NCBI RefSeq assembly: GCF_006148925.1
Contig: NZ_VAWB01000001.1
Span: 1,330,001 to 1,394,000 of the forward strand
DNA: 64,000 nt
From: Hyunsoonleella aestuarii
GTDB lineage: Bacteria > Bacteroidota > Bacteroidia > Flavobacteriales > Flavobacteriaceae
Reading direction: 5' to 3'
Within the stretch, counting starts at the first letter, position 1; each line of letters begins with the position of its first letter. The notes under the pieces are model-generated. The model was given only the letters and a program-made list of their open reading frames with translations, was not told where the DNA came from and made no database searches. Both the position numbers and the translations under genes were made by a program. Positions 19,862 through 29,251 of this stretch are shown here, piece after piece.

Positions 19862-20428
19862 TTTATTAAAATGGAATTCTCCTTCGGGAGTAATACAGTA
19901 ATCTAAACGAATATCATCATCAAAAACATCATCAATCTTATCTTCAGCTTCAAAAAAAGACAATCCAATTTTTACCGTTTCTTCTTTACAACTACTTAAA
20001 AATCTATCGTAAAAGCCTTTTCCGTAACCTACCCGATTTCCTAATTTATCATAGGCTAAAAGTGGTACAAAAACAACATCAATTTTATCATTCGAAATTT
20101 CAATACCATCAATAGGTTCTGGGATGTTGTAATGATTCTTTTTGATAACTGTGCTATCGGTTAACAAAAAATGAATCATTCCACCCGTTTTGAAATTACT
20201 TTTTGAAATGATTATATGTTTATCTTTTCCAGATAAAACATTTAAAATGTAATCTGTGTTTACTTCTTTTTGTTCTTCAATAGCGAGGAAAATGTGATAA
20301 TAAGAGTAATTCCATATAGGAAGTTTTAGTAAATGATTTGCAATGGCAATACTAAAATCATCTATTTGACATTCAGAAAGTTCTTGTCGAAGGAGCTTAT
20401 ATTTTTTTCGTAAATCACTTTTATGCAT
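19856..20428 (-). CDS. 5-formyltetrahydrofolate cyclo-ligase
   Basis: This enzyme (also called 5,10-methenyl-THF synthetase) converts 5-formyl-THF to 5,10-methenyl-THF using ATP, returning a folate storage form to the one-carbon pool. The 190-residue product carries the N-terminal LRKKYKLLRQELS helix and the C-terminal signature LGNRVGYGKGFYDRFL. It begins one base after the stop of the AstE/AspA-like gene, so it is the last gene of the rimK operon. The functional link between folate salvage and S6 glutamylation is not obvious. Family assignment is firm; the usual symbols are fau or ygfA. Confidence 0.95.
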   Translation of the reverse strand: MHKSDLRKKYKLLRQELSECQIDDFSIAIANHLLKLPIWNYSYYHIFLAIEEQKEVNTDYILNVLSGKDKHIIISKSNFKTGGMIHFLLTDSTVIKKNHYNIPEPIDGIEISNDKIDVVFVPLLAYDKLGNRVGYGKGFYDRFLSSCKEETVKIGLSFFEAEDKIDDVFDDDIRLDYCITPEGEFHFNKL

Positions 20429-20429
20429 G

Positions 20430-21401
20430 TTAACGAGAAAGCTTTGTTGTTACATGAAAAAGTGCATCACCTTGATATACAATTGGTGCCTCATTTACGT
20501 TAATTATGTAGCCAGAATTATCAGCTCGAACAAAAAAATTAAACTTTCCATAGGGATCGGTAATATTACCAATAATATCGTCCTTTTCTACTTTAGAGCC
20601 AATCTTTGCAACTGCTTTAAACATTCCCGAATATTTTGCTCGTTTCCATTTACTTTCACTAATGAAAACACATTTTTTTTTAGGGTTTGAAACTTTAAAC
20701 TTAGAGTTTAACATGCCTAAATGATTTAAAACACGTTTGGCACCATTAACACCAGAATTTGTTACTAGATCATCTATATGGAAAGATTTGCCGCCTTCAA
20801 AAAGCAATAAAGGGACTCCTTTTTTGGCACAGGTGTTTCTAAAAGATTTATTCAAATTTTTAGAATAAAGAACAAAAGGTGCACCAAATACTTTAGCCAA
20901 TTGTTTTAGTTTTCGCTCTCCATGAATAATCCTTATTTGAGGAGCATTGAATCTTCCAGAACCTCCAGTATGAAAATCCATAATATAGTCGACATGAGGA
21001 ACAATATCTTTAATTAGTTTATAGGCTACTCTACTGGCGAGAGATCCGTTTGAACTTCCAGGAAACACACGATTTAAGTCACGCCCATCAGGGAATTCTC
21101 GTTTTAAATTTATAAACCCAAAAATATTTATAACAGGCATGCAAATTATTGTACCACATTTTGGCCTATTAATACCTTTAGCAATAAGTTGCCTTACAAT
21201 TTCAACACCGTTAACTTCATCACCATGAATTCCAGCTGTAAAAAGCACAGTGGGACCTGGTTTTTTAGAACGCTCAATAATTACAGGAACATTAACAGGA
21301 GTTGAGGTGTGTAGATTAGCTACGTCAAAATTCACTTCTTTACTTTCTCCAGGAGCGATGAGTTCTTTTAGGATAGTTAGTATTTTTTTTTCTGCATTCA
21401 T
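20430..21401 (-). CDS. Succinylglutamate desuccinylase/aspartoacylase family protein
   Basis: A 323-residue zinc hydrolase of the AstE/AspA (M14-like) family. Key residues are in TAGIHGDEVNGVEIVRQL (HxxE zinc ligands), the RDLNRVFPGS segment, DFHTGG with the third ligand His, and LLFEGGKSF with a likely catalytic Glu. The preferred start is the ATG of MNAEKKILTIL, 25 bases after rimK. A longer frame begins at a TTG inside rimK (position 21446) but its extra residues do not resemble the family. It is paired with rimK, so it may act on glutamyl or acylated amino acid substrates, perhaps trimming poly-glutamate tails (inference). Confidence 0.88.
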   Translation of the reverse strand: MNAEKKILTILKELIAPGESKEVNFDVANLHTSTPVNVPVIIERSKKPGPTVLFTAGIHGDEVNGVEIVRQLIAKGINRPKCGTIICMPVINIFGFINLKREFPDGRDLNRVFPGSSNGSLASRVAYKLIKDIVPHVDYIMDFHTGGSGRFNAPQIRIIHGERKLKQLAKVFGAPFVLYSKNLNKSFRNTCAKKGVPLLLFEGGKSFHIDDLVTNSGVNGAKRVLNHLGMLNSKFKVSNPKKKCVFISESKWKRAKYSGMFKAVAKIGSKVEKDDIIGNITDPYGKFNFFVRADNSGYIINVNEAPIVYQGDALFHVTTKLSR

Positions 21402-21426
21402 ATTTCTTATAGCATGATAAAGTAAA

Positions 21427-22302
21427 CTAACGTCTGTTTCTTTCAATGTAGGTAATAATACTTTTGGCTATGTTTTTACCTGTCGCTTTTTCTATACCTT
21501 CTAATCCCGGAGTTGAATTTACTTCGAGAAGCAAAGGACCTCTTGAAGACTCAAGCATGTCTACCCCGCAAACAGGTAACTTTAGGGCTCTAGAAGCTTT
21601 CATGGCTACTTTTATTTCTGCTTCGCTAAGTTTTACTATTTCTGCTGAACCTCCTCTGTGTAAATTAGATCTAAATTCGCCTTCACGCCCCTGTCGTTTC
21701 ATGGCACCTACTACATGTCCATCAACAACCAAAGCCCTTAAATCGGCACCCTTAGCCTCTGCTATATATTCTTGAACCAAAGCTCGGGCTTGTAACCCGT
21801 TAAAGGCTTCCAATACAGATTCGGCAGCATTTTTTGTTTCAGCTAAAACGACACCAAGACCTTGAGTTCCCTCAAGTAGTTTTATTATAACTGGAGTTCC
21901 GCCAACATGAGAAATCACCTCTTCAACATCTCTGGAATAATTGGTAAAAACGGTTTTTGGCATACCAATACCTGCTTTAGAGAGTCTTTGAAAACTACGT
22001 AATTTATCTCGAGATCGAATAATGGCATCGGAAGTAACGGATGTAAAGACATTCATCATTTCAAATTGACGTACCACAGCACACCCAAAAAATGTTACCG
22101 AAGCACCAATTCTTGGGATGATGGCATCAACATAATCCAAATAACGATCCTTATAATAAATGGTAGGTTTTTCTTTTTCAATAATAATATCACATTTTAA
22201 AGGGTCAATAACCTCTATAATGTGGCCTCTATCTTCACCTTCATCTATAAGTCTTCTTGTAGAATATAAATTTTCGTTGCGAGAAAGAATAACGATGTTC
22301 AC
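21427..22302 (-). CDS. rimK: RimK-type ATP-grasp ligase (ribosomal protein S6--L-glutamate ligase)
   Basis: RimK adds glutamates to the C-terminus of ribosomal protein S6. The 291-residue product starts at a GTG ([18 protein letters not shown]) and shows the ATP-grasp marks: [55 protein letters not shown] and [15 protein letters not shown] with the metal-binding Glu and Asn. Length and motifs fit RimK rather than the longer LysX/ArgX enzymes. It heads an operon with the AstE/AspA-like hydrolase and the folate cyclo-ligase, and is divergent from uvrC across about 84 bases. Confidence 0.93.
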   Translation of the reverse strand: MNIVILSRNENLYSTRRLIDEGEDRGHIIEVIDPLKCDIIIEKEKPTIYYKDRYLDYVDAIIPRIGASVTFFGCAVVRQFEMMNVFTSVTSDAIIRSRDKLRSFQRLSKAGIGMPKTVFTNYSRDVEEVISHVGGTPVIIKLLEGTQGLGVVLAETKNAAESVLEAFNGLQARALVQEYIAEAKGADLRALVVDGHVVGAMKRQGREGEFRSNLHRGGSAEIVKLSEAEIKVAMKASRALKLPVCGVDMLESSRGPLLLEVNSTPGLEGIEKATGKNIAKSIITYIERNRR

Positions 22303-22372
22303 TAATTACCAATAATTTAACTGCAATATACTAAAAAACCATATCGAATTTTTAACTATGTTACTTTTACTA

Positions 22373-22380
22373 TACCTTTG
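22373..22380 (+). promoter_or_regulatory. Putative -7 box for uvrC
   Basis: TACCTTTG matches TAnnTTTG and lies six bases before the preferred uvrC ATG. A TTG start for uvrC would use the last three bases of this box, which argues that TTG is promoter, not start codon. Confidence 0.5.
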
Positions 22381-22386
22381 GTAAAG

Positions 22387-24180
22387 ATGAGTAAACCTGC
22401 GCTGGACATACAACTTAAAACCCTTCCAAATCAGCCTGGGGTTTATCAATATTTTGATTCAGAAGGGGTTATTTTATATGTTGGAAAAGCAAAAAATTTA
22501 AAGAAAAGAGTAAGCTCGTACTTTACTAAAACCCATGAAAATGGTAAAACAAGAGTTCTTGTTAAAAAGATAGACAGCATTAAGCACATTGTGGTTGAGA
22601 CTGAAACGGATGCTCTTTTACTTGAGAATAACCTCATAAAAAAGCATAAACCCAGGTATAATGTAATGCTTAAAGATGATAAATCTTATCCATGGATTTG
22701 TATCAAAAATGAAAGATTTCCTAGAGTGTTTTCTACACGACGCGTATTTAAAAACGGAGGCGAGTATTTTGGTCCTTATACAAGTGGGAAAACGGTCCAC
22801 ACCTTGTTAGATTTGATTCGAGGTTTATTTAGTTTGAGGACTTGTAATTACGATTTAGCTGAAGAAAAAATAAAAGCAGGGAAATACAAAGTGTGTTTAG
22901 AGTACCATTTAGGAAATTGTAAAGGGGCATGTGAAGGACTGGAGACCGAAGCAGCATACAATGAAAACATTAAAGCCATCAAAGAAATTTTAAAGGGAAA
23001 TTTTAAAGATTCACTTTCTCAATTTAAAGTTCAAATGCAAGATTTAGCAAAATCTATGCAGTTTGAAGAAGCTCAAAAAATAAAGGAAAAAATAGAAATT
23101 TTAGAGAATTACCAAGCTAAATCGACCATTGTTAACCCAAAGATTAGTAATGTGGATGTGTTTTCAATTATGAGCGATGAAAGTTACGGTTATATAAACT
23201 TTTTGCAATTATCTTATGGTTCTATTATTCGTTCTCACACTTTAGAAATTAAGAAGAAATTAGACGAATCCGATCAAGAGTTATTGGAATTGGCAATCAC
23301 AGAAATCCGACAACGCTTTAATTCCAATTCAAAAGAGGTCTATGTGCCTTTTAAAGTTGATTTAGGTGACACCATTAAAGTAACGGTACCCAAACTAGGG
23401 GATAAAAAACACATTTTAGATTTGTCACTGAGGAATGCTAAATATTACCGAATGGAGCGTTTCAAACAAATGAAAATAGTCGATCCAGATAGACATGCTA
23501 ATAGAATTATGGCACAAATGAAATCTGATTTACGACTTAAGGAAGAACCTCGGCATATTGAATGTTTCGATAATTCTAACATACAAGGAACAAACCCTGT
23601 CGCAGCTTGTGTTGTCTTTAAAAGTGGAAAACCAAGTAAAAAAGACTACCGCCATTTTAATATAAAAACGGTTGAAGGACCTGACGATTTTGCCTCAATG
23701 GAAGAGGTCGTATATCGCAGATATAAAAGGTTGCAAGAAGAAGCGCAACCATTACCGCAATTAATCATCATAGATGGGGGTAAGGGTCAGTTGTCATCAG
23801 CATTAAAAAGTTTAGATGCTTTAAATTTAAGGGGTAAAATTGCGATTGTTGGAATTGCAAAACGTTTAGAAGAATTATTTTATCCAGACGATCCAATTCC
23901 ATTATATTTAGATAAAAAAAGTGAGACCCTAAAAATTATTCAGCAACTTCGTAATGAAGCACATCGGTTTGGGATTGAGCATCACAGAAATAAACGCAGC
24001 AGAAGTGCGTTAAATACGGAGCTTGAAACTATATATGGTGTGGGTGAAAAAACGGTTGTTGAATTGTTACGACATTTTAAATCTGCGAAGCGCGTTGCCA
24101 ATGCTAAGTTAGATGAATTAGAAGCTGTAATTGGTGTTGCACGAGCTGAAAAGGTTTATAATTATTATCATGAGAAGTAG
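22387..24180 (+). CDS. uvrC: UvrABC excinuclease subunit C
   Basis: UvrC makes both incisions during nucleotide excision repair. The 597-residue product begins MSKPALDIQLKTLP. It has the N-terminal GIY-YIG nuclease (GVYQYFDSEGVILYVGKAKN), the Cys-rich segment (CLEYHLGNCKGACEG), the UVR domain (SMQFEEAQKIKEKIEIL), the C-terminal RNase H-like nuclease (IECFDNSNIQGTNPVAACVV and LIIIDGGKGQL) and the terminal helix-hairpin-helix (IYGVGEKTVVELL). The ATG was preferred over a TTG nine bases upstream because that TTG is part of the promoter box. Secure. Confidence 0.98.
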   Translation: MSKPALDIQLKTLPNQPGVYQYFDSEGVILYVGKAKNLKKRVSSYFTKTHENGKTRVLVKKIDSIKHIVVETETDALLLENNLIKKHKPRYNVMLKDDKSYPWICIKNERFPRVFSTRRVFKNGGEYFGPYTSGKTVHTLLDLIRGLFSLRTCNYDLAEEKIKAGKYKVCLEYHLGNCKGACEGLETEAAYNENIKAIKEILKGNFKDSLSQFKVQMQDLAKSMQFEEAQKIKEKIEILENYQAKSTIVNPKISNVDVFSIMSDESYGYINFLQLSYGSIIRSHTLEIKKKLDESDQELLELAITEIRQRFNSNSKEVYVPFKVDLGDTIKVTVPKLGDKKHILDLSLRNAKYYRMERFKQMKIVDPDRHANRIMAQMKSDLRLKEEPRHIECFDNSNIQGTNPVAACVVFKSGKPSKKDYRHFNIKTVEGPDDFASMEEVVYRRYKRLQEEAQPLPQLIIIDGGKGQLSSALKSLDALNLRGKIAIVGIAKRLEELFYPDDPIPLYLDKKSETLKIIQQLRNEAHRFGIEHHRNKRSRSALNTELETIYGVGEKTVVELLRHFKSAKRVANAKLDELEAVIGVARAEKVYNYYHEK

Positions 24181-24230
24181 TTTATTGTAGTTGTTGTTAT
24201 AACAAAGAAGCTGCTTCAATAGCATTTTAA

Positions 24231-26507
24231 ATGCAAAAACAAAAGGAATTAATAAAAAACAGATTGAATTTAAAAAGCATCATATTTATCTTAATCCTGC
24301 TCGTTGCTTTTTCCGCACAAGCGCAAAATGAAGCACAAGAAAAAACACCCAAAGTTGGCTTGGTGCTTAGTGGTGGTGGTGCTAAAGGTTTAGCTCATAT
24401 TGGCGTGTTAAAGGTTATGGATAGTTTGGGAGTTAAGGTTGATTATGTTGCCGGAACCAGTATGGGAGCCATAGTTGGAGCCTTATATGCATCTGGGTAT
24501 TCAGGTAAACAATTAGATTCTTTATTTCAAGAAATAGATTTTGATGATATTATAAATGATGATTTACCTAGAGTTTCTAAAGCATTTTCAGAAAGAGATA
24601 ATGATGAGAAATACGCTATAAAATTACCTTTTGATAATTTCAAAATAAAGCTGCCTTCGGCCTTGTCTCGAGGGCATAACACGTATAGTTTACTCTTAAA
24701 ACTAACCTTACACGTTAATGAGATTAATGATTTTAGTAAACTGCCAATTCCATTTTTCTGCATCGCAACCAATGCAGAAACTGGCAAACAAGTAATATTG
24801 GATAAAGGCAATTTAACTCAGTCTATAATGGCAAGTGGGGCGTTACCGTCCTTATTTCAACCTGTAGTTATTGATAAGACGATGCTTATAGATGGAGGAG
24901 TTGTAAATAATTACCCTATTGATGAGTTACGAGCAAAAGGCGTGGATATAATAATTGGTGTGGATGTACAAGACGACTTACTAGATAGAGATGAATTAAC
25001 TTCTGCGCCAGATGTACTTGTCCAAATTAATAACTTCAGAACGATAAAGGATATGAAGTTAAAAGTCCCAAAAACAGATGTTTATATTAAGCCGAATATA
25101 AAAGAATACAATGTGGTTTCATTTAACGAAGGCGAGAAAATTATTGAAGCAGGTAAGCATGCTGCAATGTCAAAATTAAATATTTTAAGGGAATTAGCTT
25201 CTGGTCGAAGAGTTGAAGAAGTGCGATCAACTCTTAAACCACAAAGAATAGATAGTTTAAAAATAAAAAGTATTTCTATTCTTGGAAATAAGAATTATAC
25301 ACGGTCTTATATTAAGGGAAAACTTAGATTTAAAGAAAAAGAAACGATTAGTTACCACGATTTTAGTAAAGGCATAAACAATGTCGTTGCAACAAATAAT
25401 TTTGATTCATTTGAATACCAACTAAGAAACTCTAAGGATAAAGAAGGATACGATCTAGTTGCGAGCATTAAAGAATCAAAAGTTAACACTTTTTTTAAGC
25501 TGGGTATTCATTACGACGATTTATATAAAAGCGCGGCACTCTTAAATCTCACTAAGAAGCGATTGCTTTTTAAAAACGATGTAAGCTCTTTTGATTTTAT
25601 TTTGGGAGATAACGTAAGATATAACTTCGAGTATTTAATTGATAAAGGCTTTTATTGGAGTGTCGGGTTAAAATCTAGGTATAATCAGTTCGATAAAAAC
25701 ATTAGCGCAGAGCTCTTACTAGATGATACTCAAATAACGACTACAGGTCTAAACAAAATTGATGTAAAGCTTCAAGATCAAACCAATCAATTTTATTTGC
25801 AAACTATATTTTTGCGAAACTTTGCGCTTAGTTTTGGGGCAGAACATAAACGACTAAAAATAAATTCTGAAACTTTAGTGGGAAATAATGCCGGTAATAA
25901 GTTTTTGTTTGAGAATACGGATTACTTCAGCTTATTTGGAGATCTTAAATTAGATACTCATGACAATATTTATTTTCCGAAAAATGGATTTAGCTTCCAT
26001 GGAGATTTGCACATGTATTTGTATGCTTCTCATTTCAATGATGATTTTGAGAATTTTTCTATTGCAAAGGCAAATATGGGCTACGCATTTAGTGTTTCAA
26101 GCAAATTGGCTTTTAACTTACAAACAGGAGGCGGTTTTAAAATAGGAGACAAGTCTACTCAAGCCTTAGATTTTGCATTAGGGGGTTATGGCAATAATTT
26201 GATTAATAACTTTATTCCTTTTTTGGGGTACGACTTTATTTCACTCACAGGAAACAGTTTTGTTAAAGCATCGTTCATTGCGGATTACGAAATATTTAAG
26301 AATCATCATATAACAGCTGAGGGTAATTGGGCAAATATAGATGATGATATTTTTGACTCTGGAGAATGGTTTACGCTTCCGGACTATCGTGGATATGCCT
26401 TAGGTTACGGGATAGAAACTTTTTTAGGTCCAATACAGGGTAAGTTTAGTTATTCACCAGAACAGAATCAAAGCACTTGGTTTTTTAATATAGGATTCTG
26501 GTTTTAA
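24231..26507 (+). CDS. Patatin-like phospholipase fused to an Omp85/surface-antigen barrel
   Basis: A 758-residue exported protein. After a signal peptide (to about residue 32, SAQAQ) comes a patatin phospholipase domain: oxyanion loop SGGGAKGLAHIGVL (about 47-60), nucleophile elbow GTSMG with Ser77, and DGG with Asp221. From about residue 340 a POTRA-like region (SIKSISILGNKNYTRSYIKGKL) leads to a C-terminal Omp85-type barrel ending in WFFNIGFWF. This order matches type Vd patatin autotransporters such as PlpD and related Bacteroidota proteins. It could present or release a phospholipase at the surface, or act in outer membrane lipid turnover. Confidence 0.9.
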   Translation: MQKQKELIKNRLNLKSIIFILILLVAFSAQAQNEAQEKTPKVGLVLSGGGAKGLAHIGVLKVMDSLGVKVDYVAGTSMGAIVGALYASGYSGKQLDSLFQEIDFDDIINDDLPRVSKAFSERDNDEKYAIKLPFDNFKIKLPSALSRGHNTYSLLLKLTLHVNEINDFSKLPIPFFCIATNAETGKQVILDKGNLTQSIMASGALPSLFQPVVIDKTMLIDGGVVNNYPIDELRAKGVDIIIGVDVQDDLLDRDELTSAPDVLVQINNFRTIKDMKLKVPKTDVYIKPNIKEYNVVSFNEGEKIIEAGKHAAMSKLNILRELASGRRVEEVRSTLKPQRIDSLKIKSISILGNKNYTRSYIKGKLRFKEKETISYHDFSKGINNVVATNNFDSFEYQLRNSKDKEGYDLVASIKESKVNTFFKLGIHYDDLYKSAALLNLTKKRLLFKNDVSSFDFILGDNVRYNFEYLIDKGFYWSVGLKSRYNQFDKNISAELLLDDTQITTTGLNKIDVKLQDQTNQFYLQTIFLRNFALSFGAEHKRLKINSETLVGNNAGNKFLFENTDYFSLFGDLKLDTHDNIYFPKNGFSFHGDLHMYLYASHFNDDFENFSIAKANMGYAFSVSSKLAFNLQTGGGFKIGDKSTQALDFALGGYGNNLINNFIPFLGYDFISLTGNSFVKASFIADYEIFKNHHITAEGNWANIDDDIFDSGEWFTLPDYRGYALGYGIETFLGPIQGKFSYSPEQNQSTWFFNIGFWF

Positions 26508-26760
26508 TTCTGTTTTTTAAGTCTTAAAAAGGAGAAGTTCTTATATCTCTGTTTTAACCAGGTATTAATATTTTTACGATATTTGTATCGATATGCAACT
26601 TCATTGGAAAGACTTATTATCATTTCTTCACTACCTTATCAAGAGAAATCCTGAATAAGCAGGCATTTTTGTATCTTTAGATACATTGATTTTAGTTAAG
26701 TTGGATCTTTCATTTAAGTGAAAGTTCACTATTTTTTACTAACATTTAATATTAAAACAT
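26508..26760. other. Regulatory-looking intergenic region before hmgA
   Basis: No gene was seen in these 253 bases. Two inverted repeats stand out: TGTATC-TTTA-GATACA (26670-26685) and AGTGAA-AG-TTCACT (26717-26730), the latter ending 30 bases before the hmgA ATG and overlapping a looser repeat CTTTCA..TGAAAG (26707-26724). They are candidate operator sites for hmgA-hppD. No clear TAnnTTTG box was found. Confidence 0.4.
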
Positions 26761-27918
26761 ATGCCTTTTTATCACAAATTAGGGAGCATTCCTCTCAAAC
26801 GCCATATTCAATTTAGAAAGCCAGATGGTAGTTTGTATTACGAGCAATTATTTGGAACAATAGGATTTGATGGCATGTCAACAAATAGTTATCATGAGCA
26901 ACGGCCGACACAGGTAAAAGAAATTAAAAACCAGTATAGTGTTGCGCCAAAAATTGCTAAAGCAAATAATATTAAATCGTATAGATTAAGAGGTTTTCAA
27001 GTAAAGCCTGAAAGCGATTTTTTAGAAAGTCGAAAAACGGTTTTAATCAATAGTGACTGTGCCATAATATTGGCCGCCCCAAAGCAATCTACAAACGATT
27101 ATTTTTATAAGAATACTGATGCCGACGAATTAATCTTTGTTCATAAGGGAACAGGGAAATTAAGAACCATGTTGGGCAATCTCGATTTTAAGTATGGAGA
27201 TTATTTATTAATTCCGCGTGGTATCATTTATAAAATAGATTTTGATACTGAAGACAACAGGCTCTTTATCGTTGAATCTCGCAGACCTATTTACACGCCA
27301 AAACGGTATAGAAACTGGTTTGGGCAACTGCTAGAGCATTCACCTTTCTGCGAACGTGATATTCGTAGACCAGAGGAACTTGAAACCTACAATGAGTCTG
27401 GAGAATTTTTAATTAAAGTAAAAAAGCAAGATGATATCATTGAAATGGTTTATGCCTCTCATCCTTTTGATGTGATTGGTTATGATGGTTTTAACTATCC
27501 ATATGCCTTTTCAATTCACGATTTTGAACCCATAACAGGTCGAATTCATCAACCACCTCCAGTGCATCAAACCTTTGAGACAGATGCTTTTGTAGTTTGT
27601 AGTTTTGTGCCTAGGTTGTATGATTATCACCCGCAATCAATTCCTGCTCCTTATAATCACAGTAATATCGATAGTGATGAGGTTCTGTATTATGTAGATG
27701 GCGATTTTATGAGTCGCAACGATATTGATGCGGGACATATTTCTCTTCATCCAGCCGGTATTCCGCATGGACCACATCCCGGAGCGACTGAGCGCAGTGT
27801 TGGAAAAGTAAAAACAGATGAGTTAGCTGTTATGGTTGATACCTTTAAGCCATTAATGGTAACGGAAGAAGCTATGAAAATAGCCGATGAAGATTATCAT
27901 AAATCATGGTTGGAGTAA
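26761..27918 (+). CDS. hmgA: Homogentisate 1,2-dioxygenase
   Basis: HmgA opens the ring of homogentisate to maleylacetoacetate in tyrosine and phenylalanine breakdown. The 385-residue product has the cupin-type C-terminal iron site region: HQPPPVHQTFETDAFVVCSF, YNHSNIDSDEVLYYVDGDF and HPAGIPHGPHPGATE, rich in His and Glu ligands. The N-terminus PFYHKLGSIPLKRHIQFRKP matches the bacterial form. It is 26 bases before hppD, the preceding pathway enzyme. Maleylacetoacetate isomerase and fumarylacetoacetase are not in this window. Confidence is high. Confidence 0.95.
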   Translation: MPFYHKLGSIPLKRHIQFRKPDGSLYYEQLFGTIGFDGMSTNSYHEQRPTQVKEIKNQYSVAPKIAKANNIKSYRLRGFQVKPESDFLESRKTVLINSDCAIILAAPKQSTNDYFYKNTDADELIFVHKGTGKLRTMLGNLDFKYGDYLLIPRGIIYKIDFDTEDNRLFIVESRRPIYTPKRYRNWFGQLLEHSPFCERDIRRPEELETYNESGEFLIKVKKQDDIIEMVYASHPFDVIGYDGFNYPYAFSIHDFEPITGRIHQPPPVHQTFETDAFVVCSFVPRLYDYHPQSIPAPYNHSNIDSDEVLYYVDGDFMSRNDIDAGHISLHPAGIPHGPHPGATERSVGKVKTDELAVMVDTFKPLMVTEEAMKIADEDYHKSWLE

Positions 27919-27944
27919 TTATTAATGTTTCAAATTAAATTAAA

Positions 27945-29105
27945 ATGTCAAAAGAAATAAAATCAGTAAACTACGGTTTAGAGAAAATATTTGAAGGGGC
28001 TCAAGATTTCTTACCGCTTCTAGGGACAGACTATGTAGAATTCTATGTTGGTAATGCAAAACAATCAGCCCATTTTTATAAAACTGCTTTTGGGTTTCAA
28101 TCTTATGCTTATAAAGGTTTAGAAACAGGTTCTAAAGAATCGGTAAGCTATGTGTTAAAGCAAGACAAGATTAAGTTGGTTTTAACAACGCCTCTTAATA
28201 GTGGTTCTCCGATTAACAATCATATTGTAAAGCATGGCGATGGTGTGAAAGTAATAGCATTATGGGTTGAAGATGCAAGAAATGCTTATGAAGAAACAAT
28301 AAGTCGTGGAGCTAAATCTTATATGGAACCAGTTGTAGAAAAAGACGAGCATGGAGAAGTGGTTCGTGCTGGAATTTACACCTACGGAGAAACAATTCAT
28401 ATGTTTGTAGAACGAAAAAACTACAACGGTACTTTTTTACCTGGTTTTCGTGAATGGAAATCAGATTACAACCCAACTTCTGTAGGTTTAAAATTTATTG
28501 ATCATATGGTTGGCAATGTTGGTTGGGGTCAAATGAATAAGTGGGTCAAATGGTATGAAGATGTTATGGGTTTTGAAAATTTCTTATCCTTTGATGATAA
28601 GCAAATCCATACAGAATATTCTGCGCTTATGAGTAAAGTGATGAGTAATGGAAATGGACGTATAAAATTCCCAATTAATGAGCCAGCTGAAGGTAAAAAA
28701 CGTTCTCAAATTGAGGAATATTTAGATTTTTATGAAGGCGCCGGGGTACAACATATAGCCGTCGCTACTGATGATATTATTAGTACAGTCAGTAGTTTAA
28801 GAGAAAGAGGTGTTGAGTTTTTATCTATTCCGCCAGAGGAGTATTATAAGGCAGTTCCTGGAAGGCTAGAAGAGCATAGTCATGAATTAAGAGAGGATAT
28901 TGAAATACTTAAAAGCTTAGGGATTATGATTGATGCAGATGAGGAAGGTTATTTGCTTCAAATTTTCACAAAACCAGTTGAAGATAGACCGACATTATTC
29001 TTCGAAATCATTCAGCGTATGGGAGCCAGAGGCTTTGGAGCTGGAAATTTTAAAGCGCTTTTTGAATCGATAGAAAGGGAGCAGGCAAATAGAGGAACGC
29101 TATAA
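27945..29105 (+). CDS. hppD: 4-Hydroxyphenylpyruvate dioxygenase
   Basis: HppD converts 4-hydroxyphenylpyruvate to homogentisate, the substrate of the neighbouring HmgA. The 386-residue product has two VOC-fold halves. The likely Fe(II) ligands are His187 (KFIDHMVGNVG), His270 (AGVQHIAVATDDI) and Glu354 (LFFEIIQRMG), each in its conserved context; the C-terminal GFGAGNFKALFE is the family's closing helix. It shares an operon with hmgA and ends at a terminator, so these two genes form a compact tyrosine catabolism unit. Confidence 0.97.
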   Translation: MSKEIKSVNYGLEKIFEGAQDFLPLLGTDYVEFYVGNAKQSAHFYKTAFGFQSYAYKGLETGSKESVSYVLKQDKIKLVLTTPLNSGSPINNHIVKHGDGVKVIALWVEDARNAYEETISRGAKSYMEPVVEKDEHGEVVRAGIYTYGETIHMFVERKNYNGTFLPGFREWKSDYNPTSVGLKFIDHMVGNVGWGQMNKWVKWYEDVMGFENFLSFDDKQIHTEYSALMSKVMSNGNGRIKFPINEPAEGKKRSQIEEYLDFYEGAGVQHIAVATDDIISTVSSLRERGVEFLSIPPEEYYKAVPGRLEEHSHELREDIEILKSLGIMIDADEEGYLLQIFTKPVEDRPTLFFEIIQRMGARGFGAGNFKALFESIEREQANRGTL

Positions 29106-29126
29106 CAAGCTATTAGATTTTTTATG

Positions 29127-29162
29127 AAAACTCTGTCAATTAATTTTGATGGAGTTTTTTTG
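29127..29162 (+). terminator. Probable intrinsic terminator after hppD
   Basis: AAAACTC and GAGTTTT flank a partly paired TGTCAA/TTGATG core and are followed by a T-run. It closes the hmgA-hppD unit. Confidence 0.6.
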
Positions 29163-29251
29163 TTTTAATACTTTTGGAACAGTAATTGTAATTTCTGGAT
29201 TATAACAATAATTTAATATGCGTTAAGTTATATTACAATTACCCAAATACA

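Noticed and set aside
20427-20690. 87-codon plus-strand open frame
   Set aside because: It is antisense to the AstE/AspA-like gene and has no recognisable domain.
21402-21446. N-terminal extension of the AstE/AspA-like protein from a TTG inside rimK
   Set aside because: The added residues do not fit the family; the ATG at 21401 gives a normal N-terminus and a 25-base gap after rimK.
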